DNA of 64,000 nt from CALBRZ01 sp964511065 (GCA_964511065.1 CAZEEG010000011.1:1-64000); one strand, 5' to 3'; shown: positions 38,086 to 47,092, numbered from the stretch's first letter. Translations and numbers: made by a program. The notes: a model not told the origin generated them from the letters alone.

Positions 38086-39081
38086 TTACGGCGTGAGGTC
38101 CGGCAGCAGCAGGTTGCCTTCGGAGATGACTTCCTTGCCGGCCCGGGTGGCATGGGCCGCGTGGGTGAGCGGATCGATGGTATCGGCAACGAACCGGACC
38201 GAGGCATCAACCATGGCGAAGTTGGCTCCCTCGGGATGCTGGCTGCGGAACGCGCCGAAATAGTTGTCGGTATCGTTGTGGTGGTCGTTGAACTTGTGGA
38301 ACGTCGTGCCCCAGGTGTAGTAACCGTACGCCCAGACGGCGCCGTACGTGGTGGAAGGGGCACCAAGGGGTGCGAAATCGGTTTCGCCAAGCATGTAAGT
38401 CAGGCTCGTACCGTCCACGATATCGGAAAGGGTCGTGGCCCGCCGGTTGGGGCTGTCGGCGTTGTCGTCGTGACCGTCGCCATCGGTATCGACCTTGGCC
38501 TTCACCGGCAGGATGGCACCGTTGTATTCCGGTTCCGCGTCGTAGCCTGGGATCATTCCGGCGTAGTAGTACAGGAGGTTGTCCTGCGTGCCGCTGCAGA
38601 AGAGGTAGCTCGACGGTCCCCGATTGTCGGCCAACGGCGCGGTGGGCATGGACATGCTGGGGCACAGATAAGTGGGGATGATGGCCTGGGTCAGGATGGC
38701 GTTGTAGTAGCCGTCGCCATCGTTATCCACGGTGCTGTGGCGCGGCTGGGTGGAATCCCAGCGGCTAGCGACCGCGTCGCCTTCCAGGTAGGGCAGCAGC
38801 AGAATGAACCCGGAGTGGTACGACTTTTCCAAGGCATCGCCGGGTACATAGCCCAGCGGAGGCGTGTAATCGGCAACGGCATGAGGCAGCTTGTTATGCA
38901 CCTGGTGATAGTTGAGGGCCGCCAGGGCCACCTGCCGCATGTTGTTCTTGCATGAGGTATTGCGGCCGGCTTCGCGCGCGTACTGCACGGCGGGCAGCAG
39001 CAGCGACATCAGGATGGCGATGATGGCGATCACCACCAGCAGTTCGACCAGGGTAAAGCCAGTACGTGCAGATCGAGACAT
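38086..39081 (-). CDS. DUF1559 pseudopilin-like protein
   Basis: This 331-residue protein has a type IV prepilin/pseudopilin start: SARTGFTLVELLVVIAIIAIL, with cleavage expected at Gly8-Phe9 and Glu at mature position 5. The rest is the DUF1559 (SBP_bac_10-like) domain greatly expanded in planctomycetes, ending with the signature GANFAMVDASVRFV. I use the ATG at 39081, seven bases after GGAGG, and not the TTG at 39087. Its role is unknown; such proteins are thought to be assembled by a type II secretion-like machinery at the surface. A near-consensus promoter and an operator-like repeat lie upstream. Confidence 0.93.
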   Translation of the reverse strand: MSRSARTGFTLVELLVVIAIIAILMSLLLPAVQYAREAGRNTSCKNNMRQVALAALNYHQVHNKLPHAVADYTPPLGYVPGDALEKSYHSGFILLLPYLEGDAVASRWDSTQPRHSTVDNDGDGYYNAILTQAIIPTYLCPSMSMPTAPLADNRGPSSYLFCSGTQDNLLYYYAGMIPGYDAEPEYNGAILPVKAKVDTDGDGHDDNADSPNRRATTLSDIVDGTSLTYMLGETDFAPLGAPSTTYGAVWAYGYYTWGTTFHKFNDHHNDTDNYFGAFRSQHPEGANFAMVDASVRFVADTIDPLTHAAHATRAGKEVISEGNLLLPDLTP

Positions 39082-39179
39082 TTCCAAGCCTCCAGCAGTT
39101 AAGGGGGAGCGAAACTCCAGCGGCGGAGAGCAGGACCACCGTTGGGAGCGGGCTAGCTGCTGAGGCTGGCTGGCTTGTT

Positions 39180-39198
39180 ATTGATATTGAGTATCAAT
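39180..39198 (-). promoter_or_regulatory. ATTGATA-N5-TATCAAT operator-like repeat
   Basis: A perfect 7-bp inverted repeat with a 5-bp spacer, very AT-rich in a GC-rich genome. It sits just downstream of the predicted start point of the DUF1559 promoter, where a bound repressor would block transcription. An RNA hairpin is the alternative. Confidence 0.55.
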
Positions 39199-39209
39199 GT
39201 CGAGTGTGG

Positions 39210-39237
39210 ATTGTAAAGGCCCACTGTCTCTTGTCAA
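39210..39237 (-). promoter_or_regulatory. Near-consensus sigma-70 promoter for the DUF1559 gene
   Basis: On the minus strand, TTGACA (39237-39232) and TACAAT (39215-39210) are separated by 16 bp, matching the housekeeping consensus closely. Transcription should start near 39203, giving a leader of about 120 bases before the ATG at 39081. Confidence 0.7.
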
Positions 39238-39541
39238 GCAACTTCCCACCCAAGAACGTCAGGTGAGGCGGCCGGCCGCGGCCATCTGAACGAGGAGAGG
39301 AGGCGCAAGCCATTACAAAATCATGGCTTCTAGTCACGAGGTCAGTAGCAGCCCGGGGCCAGTTCCGCAGCCATGGCCACCGCAAAGGCGATTGCCCAAA
39401 GAGCGGGGGTGAGCCCCCGAGGCACTGCGGCATGTACTTGGAGCCCCCCGGATCCGATCGCAACTGAATTTCAACAGTTGCAGCGCAGGAGGTGAACCGC
39501 CTGTCCGTGCCGCCCGGCAAGTGGGGGGGCGTGGATACGAC
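39238..39541. other. 304-bp spacer beyond the TadG-like gene
   Basis: Between the DUF1559 promoter and the stop of the TadG-like gene I see only GC-rich non-coding sequence, with no gene, RNA or clear terminator. Confidence 0.5.
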
Positions 39542-41146
39542 TCAGTGCGTATTGATCCGATGGATGTCGTCGATGGTGATGCCGGGGAAACGCGGCGGTT
39601 GAATCTGGTCGCCGGGAAAGCCGGGTACCTGCGGCCGTGTTTGCAGAATCTCCGGTAAACGCTGGGCGCGGGCAGGCATGAGCTGAACGGTCCAGTTCTG
39701 ATTCAGCAGGTTCCAACTGGTCGATCCACCCGCACGGCCGACGGACCATTCCAGATCTTCGGCGTTGGGAGGCGGTTGCGGAAACTGCCGCCCATCGAAC
39801 TGAAGAATATCGCCCGGCACGCCGCCATAGTTCTCCACGGTGTCACCTTCCTGAGGGGGATAGATCTTGATCAACCGTGGGCGTGGAATGAACAGCATCA
39901 CCTGCGAAAAACATTGGGCATCGCTTTGGGCCGGGTTGCGGAACAAACCAGGCAGAATTTGCGGCACTTGTGGAGCGTAGACCACACCCACGAACGAATA
40001 ATCGAGCTGAAGGACGTTGTTCGTAGGGAGGGGGCCTTCGAACTCGCGGATCATGTAAAGCAGGTTGGAGTTCGGATATTCCTCGTCCAGCAGTCGATCC
40101 AACTGGCCGCGGGTGAAGCCGCGCCACAAGTTGGCGAATTGCGACATCTTGGCCTCTGTGTCAAAAACCCGAAGCGTTTCGTCGTTCCAGTCGTCCAGGT
40201 ACAGACGCGCCACGGTCTTGCGCTGTCCGCTTGATCTGTTGCGGTACTCGGCCTGGCCTGGTTCCTCGTCCAGGATCGGGTCGACAACCGGGAGCGTTCG
40301 CCGGGCACCTTCACCTTCGGGATGGTCAACGGGAACCACCATGGTGCGCCACATCACGCCGCGATACGGCCGCCGCGCCGTGGGCGAAGTGGCATTGCGC
40401 GCGCCGTGTTCCTGGGCCACCTCGTCCATGGCCACCTGCGCCATGTGCGGCGTGGTTTGCACGATGGCGCGCTGGAACTCGGGGATCAATTCTTCTGCGA
40501 GAATCCTTTCGAGCGTAGGCAGCATCAACGCGCTGCTGGCACTGGCCCACTCATTGAAGGTGTTCACCATCTCCTGCTCGAGGGGTACCTTCTGGCCGAT
40601 GGCGCGTCCCAAAGCGTCGAACTTGGGAATGCCCGACTCGGCGAATAACGTGCCGACCTTGGTCCACGCGGCAAGGATGTCGGGCACGGGCTTCTTGGCC
40701 ATCTGGTCGCGGGCTTCGCGCATGTAGGCCGTCAGGGCAAACACGTCGCACAGCAGATGGTTGCTGAACGATAACGTGTTCATTCCCCGGGCGATGACCA
40801 CGCCGCCAGAATACGTTGCGGCATCGGCCGCGTTCTGCATGCGGACCTTGTCGTCGACCTGCTTGCCTGCGTTGATCACCATGCCCAGCAGCATGGCCAA
40901 CAACATCAACCCAAACACGGAAAGAACGCTGATGGTGCCGCTTTGGTTGCGGTGGAACTGGCGAAGCTGCTTGCCGGCCCCGTAAACGATGCGCCTGGCC
41001 ACCCCCAAGGGGCGGCAGCAGGCAGAACCGTGCAGCAAGCCGGTGGGCGAATCGGCTAAAACGGTATCGACCTGTGCAGGATCGACCGGGCGGGCAGATG
41101 CGAGGACGCTGAAGCGGCGAACGGGAGGAACCGACAGCTTGGGCAT
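39542..41146 (-). CDS. TadG-like pilus assembly protein
   Basis: The 534-residue product starts with about 70 cytoplasmic residues, then the Tad N-terminal pattern HRNQSGTISVLSVFGLMLLAM, one membrane helix, and INAGKQVDDKVRMQNAADAA. The last two segments are the hallmark of the TadE/TadG-like Tad domain, which lies next to VWA-type proteins in Flp/Tad pilus systems. The long C-terminal part is exported and has no VWA motif that I can see. AGGAG lies eight bases before the start. It lies 18 bp downstream of the TadE-like gene. Role inferred: minor pilin or assembly scaffold. Confidence 0.8.
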   Translation of the reverse strand: MPKLSVPPVRRFSVLASARPVDPAQVDTVLADSPTGLLHGSACCRPLGVARRIVYGAGKQLRQFHRNQSGTISVLSVFGLMLLAMLLGMVINAGKQVDDKVRMQNAADAATYSGGVVIARGMNTLSFSNHLLCDVFALTAYMREARDQMAKKPVPDILAAWTKVGTLFAESGIPKFDALGRAIGQKVPLEQEMVNTFNEWASASSALMLPTLERILAEELIPEFQRAIVQTTPHMAQVAMDEVAQEHGARNATSPTARRPYRGVMWRTMVVPVDHPEGEGARRTLPVVDPILDEEPGQAEYRNRSSGQRKTVARLYLDDWNDETLRVFDTEAKMSQFANLWRGFTRGQLDRLLDEEYPNSNLLYMIREFEGPLPTNNVLQLDYSFVGVVYAPQVPQILPGLFRNPAQSDAQCFSQVMLFIPRPRLIKIYPPQEGDTVENYGGVPGDILQFDGRQFPQPPPNAEDLEWSVGRAGGSTSWNLLNQNWTVQLMPARAQRLPEILQTRPQVPGFPGDQIQPPRFPGITIDDIHRINTH

Positions 41147-41164
41147 TCTCAGGCTCCTGCATCG

Positions 41165-42373
41165 CTAGGGGGATGTCGCCACCAAAGGGATTGGCAGATC
41201 ACCGAGAAGCATTGACTGGCCGCTGAATCGACCGCCAATCGCTATGTCGCTTCGATCTGCCACCTGAGACGCAGGCGATCCGGCCTCGACCACGCCAAAC
41301 GGCAGGGCCGCGCAGTCGCCGTTTGCGGCGAGCCATGGTTGCCGGGATTCAAAACGTCCATTTGTGCTGATGAAACGGTTGCCGCTGTGCGATGCCGCCG
41401 CGGCCTGCGATTGGCTTTGCGGCGACGACGTTGGCGGCGAAGGCGTTTGCAGGTTGTGCCGGTAGGGAGCAACGGATTTGAGCCCTTCGTTGCCCAGGGT
41501 AGCCGTGGCCGTTAGTTCCCGGACATAAACGCCCCGGCGGACAAAGATCGAAGCGGCCACCGTATCGGGCCGCCCATCGTAGCTGGTGACTTCGCGAGCC
41601 AGCAGCCTGCCCGGCCCGGGCAACAAGGCGAACTGATGCGTCACCGTGACTTGGATGGGATCCTGCCAACCGACCTCGTTAGGGTAGAACTCGAAGATAT
41701 CGGGTGGAACCATCCATGGGGCCAGCGGAGGCTCGATGCCGTCGTCCTTGTGCAGAAAGCTGAGCTTGATCCGCGTCGCCTCCCGAGCGTAGGCAAATTT
41801 GTTGTCGATCCGGGCCGGGATACGGCTATTGGTCTCGTAAGCCGGGTCGAGCCCGCGGTATATGCGGTGCAAGGCATCGCGTTCGGGGCCATCGACCGCC
41901 AGTCCCAGATCGCGCGAAGGTGCCAGCGGCATGCACGCCAACACGGCCGCCATTTCGATTTTCTGGTACTTCGGACTGCCCGGCACGATAGTGTACTGCT
42001 CGCCGGTGCCAGGGATCCCGGCGTTGTCGGGCAGATAGGAACTGATGCGGTTCTCGCCTTCTTCGCCGCCGGTATCGGCGGGAATCCAAACGATCGCCGC
42101 TCTGGCCGTCGCATAGGCGGCATAGTGAACGACCATGATCCCGATCATCAGTTGGCTGATCTGAACGATCAGCATGAAGATCATAGCGAAGGCCGGTACG
42201 GTCAAAACAAAGCTCAGGCTTTGCACGGCGCCGCGCTCGTCGCGGTGCAGCGATAACAACCGGCCCAGGCGGATCTGAGCCCCGCTCCAGCGCACCAATG
42301 TCCACAGCAACAGGCAGGCCAGCACCAGGGTGAGCAGCCAGGGCAAGCAGGCTTCAACTGCGGCTCGATGCAT
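41165..42373 (-). CDS. TadE-like membrane protein
   Basis: I start at the ATG at 42373 (402 residues), six bases after AGAGG; an in-frame TTG at 42424 lacks support. Residues about 10-30 form one hydrophobic segment. A second follows HRDERGAVQSLSFVLTVPAFA at about 50-80, the TadE-type N-terminal helix. VVHYAAYATARAAIVW after it is the conserved TadE stretch. The exported C-terminal region is long and ends in Ser/Gln/Pro-rich sequence. The motif RDERGAV is identical to that in the small pilin-like protein upstream, suggesting common processing or recognition. It is followed by the TadG-like gene. Confidence 0.8.
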   Translation of the reverse strand: MHRAAVEACLPWLLTLVLACLLLWTLVRWSGAQIRLGRLLSLHRDERGAVQSLSFVLTVPAFAMIFMLIVQISQLMIGIMVVHYAAYATARAAIVWIPADTGGEEGENRISSYLPDNAGIPGTGEQYTIVPGSPKYQKIEMAAVLACMPLAPSRDLGLAVDGPERDALHRIYRGLDPAYETNSRIPARIDNKFAYAREATRIKLSFLHKDDGIEPPLAPWMVPPDIFEFYPNEVGWQDPIQVTVTHQFALLPGPGRLLAREVTSYDGRPDTVAASIFVRRGVYVRELTATATLGNEGLKSVAPYRHNLQTPSPPTSSPQSQSQAAAASHSGNRFISTNGRFESRQPWLAANGDCAALPFGVVEAGSPASQVADRSDIAIGGRFSGQSMLLGDLPIPLVATSP

Positions 42374-42505
42374 GAAGGGCCTCTGAGCAACTGGCTGATG
42401 GTTCTGCGGTGCGGCTTTCCGCAACCGAATTCAAACCAACAAGCCTGGAGCGTTTTCCGAAAGGGGAGGGCCGTCTTGCATGCCACAGCCCCCCCACGAA
42501 TCGGT

Positions 42506-43090
42506 TCAAAATATCCAATCCAAGACACCCCAGCGCACGATCAGCACAGCCGGGATGGATGTCGGCGCCAGGTAAAGCGGTTGCTGCAGGATCACGCGAT
42601 CTTCGTCAGGTAACTGGGCATGCCGGCCCAGTTTCAGGACGTTCTTCAGGAATCGCGCGGCCCGGGCGAGCAACCGTCCGATGCCGACTTGCCAGATGAG
42701 CAGCACCAGGCCCAGCGCTCCGCCCAGGACCAGCATCCACAGCATGGTGACCAGTCCCTGTTCCAGGCCCAGAAAGGCACCCATCATGGCGATCAGTTTG
42801 ACGTCGCCCCCTCCGATTTGAAACGTGACCAGGCAGACCAACATGATAAAGCCGCATGCCAGCCAGCCGAGGATGCTGGCCGCCAGCGGATTGGGAACGT
42901 CGGGAATCCAGCCGACCCACTGGTGCCACAGCTGGGCATCGTCATAGGCCATGGCCACGGTTCCCACGGCGTTGATCGCCACCGCGGCCAACATGCCAGG
43001 GTACGTGGTCCAGTTGTAGATCTTGTGCCAGTGCAGATCGGTCAACGTCGCCACCAACAACAGCGACAATAGCAACAACGTGGCCAACAT
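42506..43090 (-). CDS. Prepilin peptidase, CpaA/TadV type
   Basis: The 194-residue protein is an A24-family aspartic prepilin peptidase of the short TadV/CpaA type, without the N-terminal methyltransferase domain of PilD. The two catalytic aspartates are in ATLTDLHWHKIYN and GGGDVKLIAMMG. About five or six membrane segments are present. It should cleave the Gly-Ala/Val junction of the two small pilin-like proteins encoded just upstream. The 30-bp gap to the pilin gene supports one operon. The ribosome site is weak. Confidence 0.92.
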   Translation of the reverse strand: MLATLLLLSLLLVATLTDLHWHKIYNWTTYPGMLAAVAINAVGTVAMAYDDAQLWHQWVGWIPDVPNPLAASILGWLACGFIMLVCLVTFQIGGGDVKLIAMMGAFLGLEQGLVTMLWMLVLGGALGLVLLIWQVGIGRLLARAARFLKNVLKLGRHAQLPDEDRVILQQPLYLAPTSIPAVLIVRWGVLDWIF

Positions 43091-43120
43091 GGGCGCGAGG
43101 CTCGGGGCGCAGCGGTGGCG

Positions 43121-43327
43121 TTACTGCACCGCGTTGACGCCGCCGTTCTCCACGTCGTCCAGGCCCCGATTGAAGTACGCTTTGATCCGCGGCCAACCCA
43201 CCCGAAGGATAAAGATCAAGATCGGCAGCGCGATAGCGGCGATGATGAGAATGGTTTCAATGCTGACGGCGCCCCGCTCGTCGCGATGGACTCTGGCAAG
43301 CAGGTTCCGCCACGAAGGTTTAGTCAT
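43121..43327 (-). CDS. Flp-type small pilin, 68 residues
   Basis: A 68-residue protein with a short basic leader, then RDERGAVSIETILIIAAIALP. Cleavage after Gly19 would leave Ala at position 1 and Glu24 at position 5, as in Flp pilins. A hydrophobic helix is followed by a short polar C-terminus. GAGGAG precedes the ATG at 43327. It is upstream of the prepilin peptidase gene, as in many tad loci. Confidence 0.85.
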   Translation of the reverse strand: MTKPSWRNLLARVHRDERGAVSIETILIIAAIALPILIFILRVGWPRIKAYFNRGLDDVENGGVNAVQ

Positions 43328-43913
43328 CTGGCAAGACTCCTCGTGTTCCACGCACTCGTAAAGCTAAGGTGCGGCAGCCCCGCACGCTCGCGCCCGATTA
43401 TGCAATTCGTACGATCGTACCCCTAGGCGCCCCCCCTTGGGCGGCCCCATCCAGGCAACCCTGACCCGCTCGCCCCCTTTTTTGGGGTGTGGGGCTCCAG
43501 GTCCGAGGACAAACACGCTCAAGGTGCTGTGTCGTGTGGCGATGGGCAATTCCAGTGAAGAGGGGGGGAAGCCGGCAGCATCTTTCATTTTGCCACGGCA
43601 ACATGATCCGTGCTGCGCTGCGCCCACCGTCGTTTGCGTCTTGACCCCCCAGCCAGCCCTGGGGCTGGCCCTGTTGGGGCTAGCTTCATCTTACCCTGAA
43701 AAACCGCAACCGCCATAGAAACCGCAAAGTCCAAGATTCCTCCCCGGCGTGGAGGAATCAAGGACCGTGCATCCCAACACCGCCGCGCGATCCGTTCACG
43801 CGGCCGCCGGCATGCACGACGGGCACCTGCGACAAAGGAGTTTCGCACACGATCCAGCGCTGGGCAGCGTGAATGGTGCCGGCAATCTCCCTCCATCGAC
43901 GGTGGCCTCAATG
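43328..43913. other. 586-bp spacer between the two small pilin genes
   Basis: No gene is seen. It holds a 12-bp palindrome GTACGATCGTAC (43409-43420), C- and G-rich runs around a T-run near 43470-43500, and the hairpin at 43735-43759. Confidence 0.5.
43735..43759 (-). terminator. 9-bp hairpin downstream of the 49-residue pilin gene
   Basis: GATTCCTCC and GGAGGAATC pair perfectly around a 7-base loop, 155 bp past the small pilin stop on the minus strand. There is no immediate T-run. It may end or shape the transcript between the two pilin genes. Confidence 0.45.
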
Positions 43914-44063
43914 CTACATAAACGGCCACGATACCATGGTGGAAATCATCTCGTAGACGCGGAGCATGATGCGGGGGGCGATCACCAGGACAAACGCTGC
44001 CAGCGGCAGCACAATGCCGATGAGCAGGGCGTAATCCAGCGTTGCCACGCCTCGTCGACGCAT
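43914..44063 (-). CDS. Tiny Flp-like pilin, 49 residues
   Basis: A 49-residue protein that starts MRRRGVATLDYALLIGIVLP. Cleavage after Gly5 would put Asp10 at mature position 5, in place of the usual Glu. The rest is one hydrophobic helix and a short end. Its resemblance to the 68-residue pilin and its position at the head of the tad-like genes support it. The frame continues upstream without a pilin-like feature, and no strong ribosome site is visible (a GTG at 44081 is an alternative start), so the start is uncertain. Confidence 0.65.
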   Translation of the reverse strand: MRRRGVATLDYALLIGIVLPLAAFVLVIAPRIMLRVYEMISTMVSWPFM

Positions 44064-44474
44064 CCGCAGCGAAGCCCGCACGTTATGGCGGCGGTGCCCT
44101 TGGGGTGATAAGGCACTGCGCCCTCTGGCGAACCGACTGTCTGCGAATGGCCCTGCGGTATGAACACCTGCGGGACGGCAATCTGCTGCATCAGGCTCCG
44201 AAAAACCAAGGTTCCGGGAGGCCGGCCTACTGGCCTCCCAGCGTTTGACATCCGTGCCGCCTCCTTTCCTGCGCTCAACATTCCTGCGCGCTCTCGCGTT
44301 CGCAGCCATGCGGCGCACCGCGCCACGTTGCCGCGACCTGGGCATGTAGTTCATAGCGGGAATCCCACGAGATATGCGCATCGGGTCGCCGTTGAGTATA
44401 TCAAAGCAGCCGAGTTGTCTTCAAAGCAATTTCACCGTGGGAGCGAGCGAGTTTCGCGTCCGAGGGCGCTTTCG

Positions 44475-44480
44475 TATAAT
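44475..44480 (+). promoter_or_regulatory. Perfect TATAAT upstream of the Hsp70 gene
   Basis: TATAAT lies 120 bp before the Hsp70 ATG with no recognisable -35 hexamer. It may be a -10 element for the chaperone gene, perhaps activator- or alternative-sigma-dependent. The remainder of the 537-bp spacer 44064-44600 shows no gene; a palindrome AAGGGATTCCCTT (44582-44594) covers the presumed ribosome site. Confidence 0.45.
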
Positions 44481-44600
44481 CCCGAAAACTCCAGTTGTTG
44501 TGTCATTTGCACGAAGTCTGCGAGCCAGGCGAACCTTGCCCGGTGCGGCCCTGATGGTTTGCCGTTTCGTCGCGGATTGAGAAGGGATTCCCTTATTTCC

Positions 44601-46400
44601 ATGCCTGCCAAATTCGTCATCGGGATCGACCTGGGAACCACCGGGAGCGTGTTATCGTACGCCCCACTGGAAGGCGACGCCCCCGATGTTCAACTCCTTC
44701 CCATTCCGCAACTTGTGGCCACGGGAGTGGTTGAAAGCCACACCACGCTGCCATCGTTTCTGTACTTGGCCAGTACCCACGAGACGGGGCAGGGCGGTTT
44801 CGATGTGCCGTGGAGTCAGGACCGCGATTTTGCCGTGGGAGAGTTTGCTCGCCGCCAGGGGGCCGAGGTGCCGCATCGAACCGTCAGCGCGGCCAAGAGT
44901 TGGCTTTGCCACAGCCGCGTGGACCGGCATCAGCCCATTTTACCCTGGAATGCGCCAGAAGATGTCAACAAGATCTCGCCGGTAACGGCATCGCGGCGGT
45001 ACCTGGAACACCTGATCGCCGCCTGGCACGCCGCCATGCCCGACGCGCCCATCCGCGACCAGTCGGTGGTGCTGACCGTTCCGGCTTCGTTCGATGTCAG
45101 CGCCCGCGAACTTACCCGCGAAGCGGCCCTGGCTGCCGGACTGCCCGAGAACCTGGTTCTGCTGGAAGAACCCCAGGCGGCCGTGTACGCCTGGCTGGCC
45201 GATACGGGAGAGAAGTGGCGCAAGATTTTGGCTGTGGGCGAGTCGCTACTGGTGTGCGACATCGGCGGCGGAACCACCGACTTCACCCTGATCGGCGTCT
45301 CGCAGGACGACGGGGAGTTGATGCTGGAACGCCGGGCGGTGGGCAACCACCTGCTGGTGGGTGGCGACAACATGGACCTGGCCCTGGCCCATTTCGCGGC
45401 CTCGGCCTTCCGCGAGAAAGGGGTGGACCTCGACCCCTGGCAATCGGTGGCGTTGTGGCACAGTTGCCGGGAAGCCAAGGAAGCCCTGCTTTCGGCCAAG
45501 GGCCCCAAGAAGCACCCGCTCGCCGTGCTGGGACGCGGTAGCCGACTCATCGGCAAGACGGTCAAGATCGACATCGAACGCGACAACGTGGCCGACCTGA
45601 TCCTGAACGGCTTCTTTCCCGCCTGCGCGGCCTCCGATGCCCCGGCACGGCGCAGGGCCTCGGGCTTTCAAGATATTGGATTGCCCTTTGAGTCCGATGC
45701 CGCCGTGACGCGGCACCTGGCAGCCTTCTTGCGGGCTCATGGCGATAGCGCGCAACCGCACTGTCCGACGCACGTGTTGTTTAATGGTGGTGTGTTCAAG
45801 GCCGAACTGCTCCAGCAGCGCCTGTTAGACGTAATGGGTGGATGGTATTCGGCCGATCAGGTTCCCAAGACCCTGGCCGGGCGGCCCGACCTGGACCACG
45901 CGGTCAGCCGCGGCGCGGCATTTTACGGTTGGGCCAAGCTCAAGGGCGGCGTGCGGATTCGCGGCGGCACCGCCCGAAGCTATTACATCGGCATTGAGAC
46001 CTCGGGGCTGGCCATTCCCGGCGCCCCGCGGCCGCTGCGGGCCTTGTGCGTGGTGCCTGCCGGCATGGAAGAAGGGACCGAGTGCGAAGTACCGTCCGAT
46101 ACCGTGGGGCTGGTCGTGGGTGAGCCGGCGCAGTTCCGGTTTTTTAGTTCGGCGGTTCGTAAAGACGACCGGCCCGGGATCGTACTCAATGCGTGGACCG
46201 AAGACGAATTGGCCGAAACCGATTCGCTGGAAGCCACGTTGCCAGCCGAGGAGGGAACGGAAGGCGATTACGTGCCGGTGCGGTTCCACAGCGTGATTAC
46301 CGAACTAGGTGTATTTGAACTGTGGTGTGTGGCCGAAGGCGGCGAGCGGCGTTGGAAGCTGGAGTTCTCAGTGCGCGAAGATGCGGAAACGCCGCAGTAA
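44601..46400 (+). CDS. Hsp70 family protein (DnaK-like ATPase)
   Basis: I start at the ATG at 44601 (599 residues), which gives the standard Hsp70 start FVIGIDLGTTGSV; the longer open frame to 44160 is non-coding in character. Phosphate-binding motif 2 is VCDIGGGTTDFTLIGV and the adenosine motif VLFNGGVFKAELLQQ. ATPase subdomains are complete, but the C-terminal part is short and unlike the DnaK substrate domain. This is a divergent planctomycete-type Hsp70, not DnaK itself. No dnaJ or grpE gene is nearby. AAGGGA lies in a palindrome about 13 bases upstream. Confidence 0.92.
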   Translation: MPAKFVIGIDLGTTGSVLSYAPLEGDAPDVQLLPIPQLVATGVVESHTTLPSFLYLASTHETGQGGFDVPWSQDRDFAVGEFARRQGAEVPHRTVSAAKSWLCHSRVDRHQPILPWNAPEDVNKISPVTASRRYLEHLIAAWHAAMPDAPIRDQSVVLTVPASFDVSARELTREAALAAGLPENLVLLEEPQAAVYAWLADTGEKWRKILAVGESLLVCDIGGGTTDFTLIGVSQDDGELMLERRAVGNHLLVGGDNMDLALAHFAASAFREKGVDLDPWQSVALWHSCREAKEALLSAKGPKKHPLAVLGRGSRLIGKTVKIDIERDNVADLILNGFFPACAASDAPARRRASGFQDIGLPFESDAAVTRHLAAFLRAHGDSAQPHCPTHVLFNGGVFKAELLQQRLLDVMGGWYSADQVPKTLAGRPDLDHAVSRGAAFYGWAKLKGGVRIRGGTARSYYIGIETSGLAIPGAPRPLRALCVVPAGMEEGTECEVPSDTVGLVVGEPAQFRFFSSAVRKDDRPGIVLNAWTEDELAETDSLEATLPAEEGTEGDYVPVRFHSVITELGVFELWCVAEGGERRWKLEFSVREDAETPQ

Positions 46401-46573
46401 CGTTGCATCTCTCCGCGGCTTCCGGCGCTCGGCCGATTGGTAGCCCTGGCGGGGCGTCAACCGGCCAACCGTGCAGGGCCAGGCGCTCCGCGTGGAATGG
46501 GGGCAAAGCGTCCCGTCTGCCAGATTGCCGACGCGATTTGTGTTCGTTGGTGGGTTCCCGCCGGATTGGTCCG

Positions 46574-47092
46574 ATGCAGATTCCTGTCACCCAGCGGATA
46601 GCTTTGACGGAGTTCAGACCCGTCGACAAGGCGGAATGTGTCGAGCGGATTGGCGATCGGGAAATTTATGAGCACACGTTGCGGATTCCGCATCCTTACA
46701 CGGAGGCGCATTTCGACCAGTGGCTGGCCCTGCTCGCCGAGGAAACGGCACAGCGTGGCGAGCCTGTGCATTTTGTTATCCGCGTAGGTGACTCGCTGAT
46801 TGGCAGCATTGGATTTGATGGGCTGATTCGGGGGCACAAGGCCGAGGTCGGCTACTGGCTCGCCAAGGCCTGGTGGGGCCAAGGCATCATGACGGCTGTA
46901 GTCGGTAAGGCATGCGAGTATGCCTTCGATCAATGGTCGCTGGTGCGAATCACCGCTCACGTCTTCGAGTCCAATGTTGCTTCGCTACGAGTGCTGGAGA
47001 AGAACGGTTTCGAGTTCGAGGGATTGCTTCGCAAGCACTATTGGAAGGATGGGCGGTACATCAACAGCCGATTGTTGGCCCTGGTACGCTAG
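46574..47092 (+). CDS. GNAT N-acetyltransferase, RimJ/RimL type
   Basis: This 172-residue protein is a GNAT acetyltransferase of the RimJ/RimL/SpeG-like group. VGYWLAKAWWGQGIMTAVV is the acetyl-CoA-binding pyrophosphate loop (Q-G-I-M-T), and SNVASLRVLEKNGFEFEG is the conserved C-terminal motif. The target is unknown; protein N-termini, antibiotics or small amines are all possible. I saw no clear ribosome site before the ATG at 46574. The upstream open frame to 46322 overlaps the Hsp70 gene and is discarded. The gene stands alone. Confidence 0.92.
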   Translation: MQIPVTQRIALTEFRPVDKAECVERIGDREIYEHTLRIPHPYTEAHFDQWLALLAEETAQRGEPVHFVIRVGDSLIGSIGFDGLIRGHKAEVGYWLAKAWWGQGIMTAVVGKACEYAFDQWSLVRITAHVFESNVASLRVLEKNGFEFEGLLRKHYWKDGRYINSRLLALVR

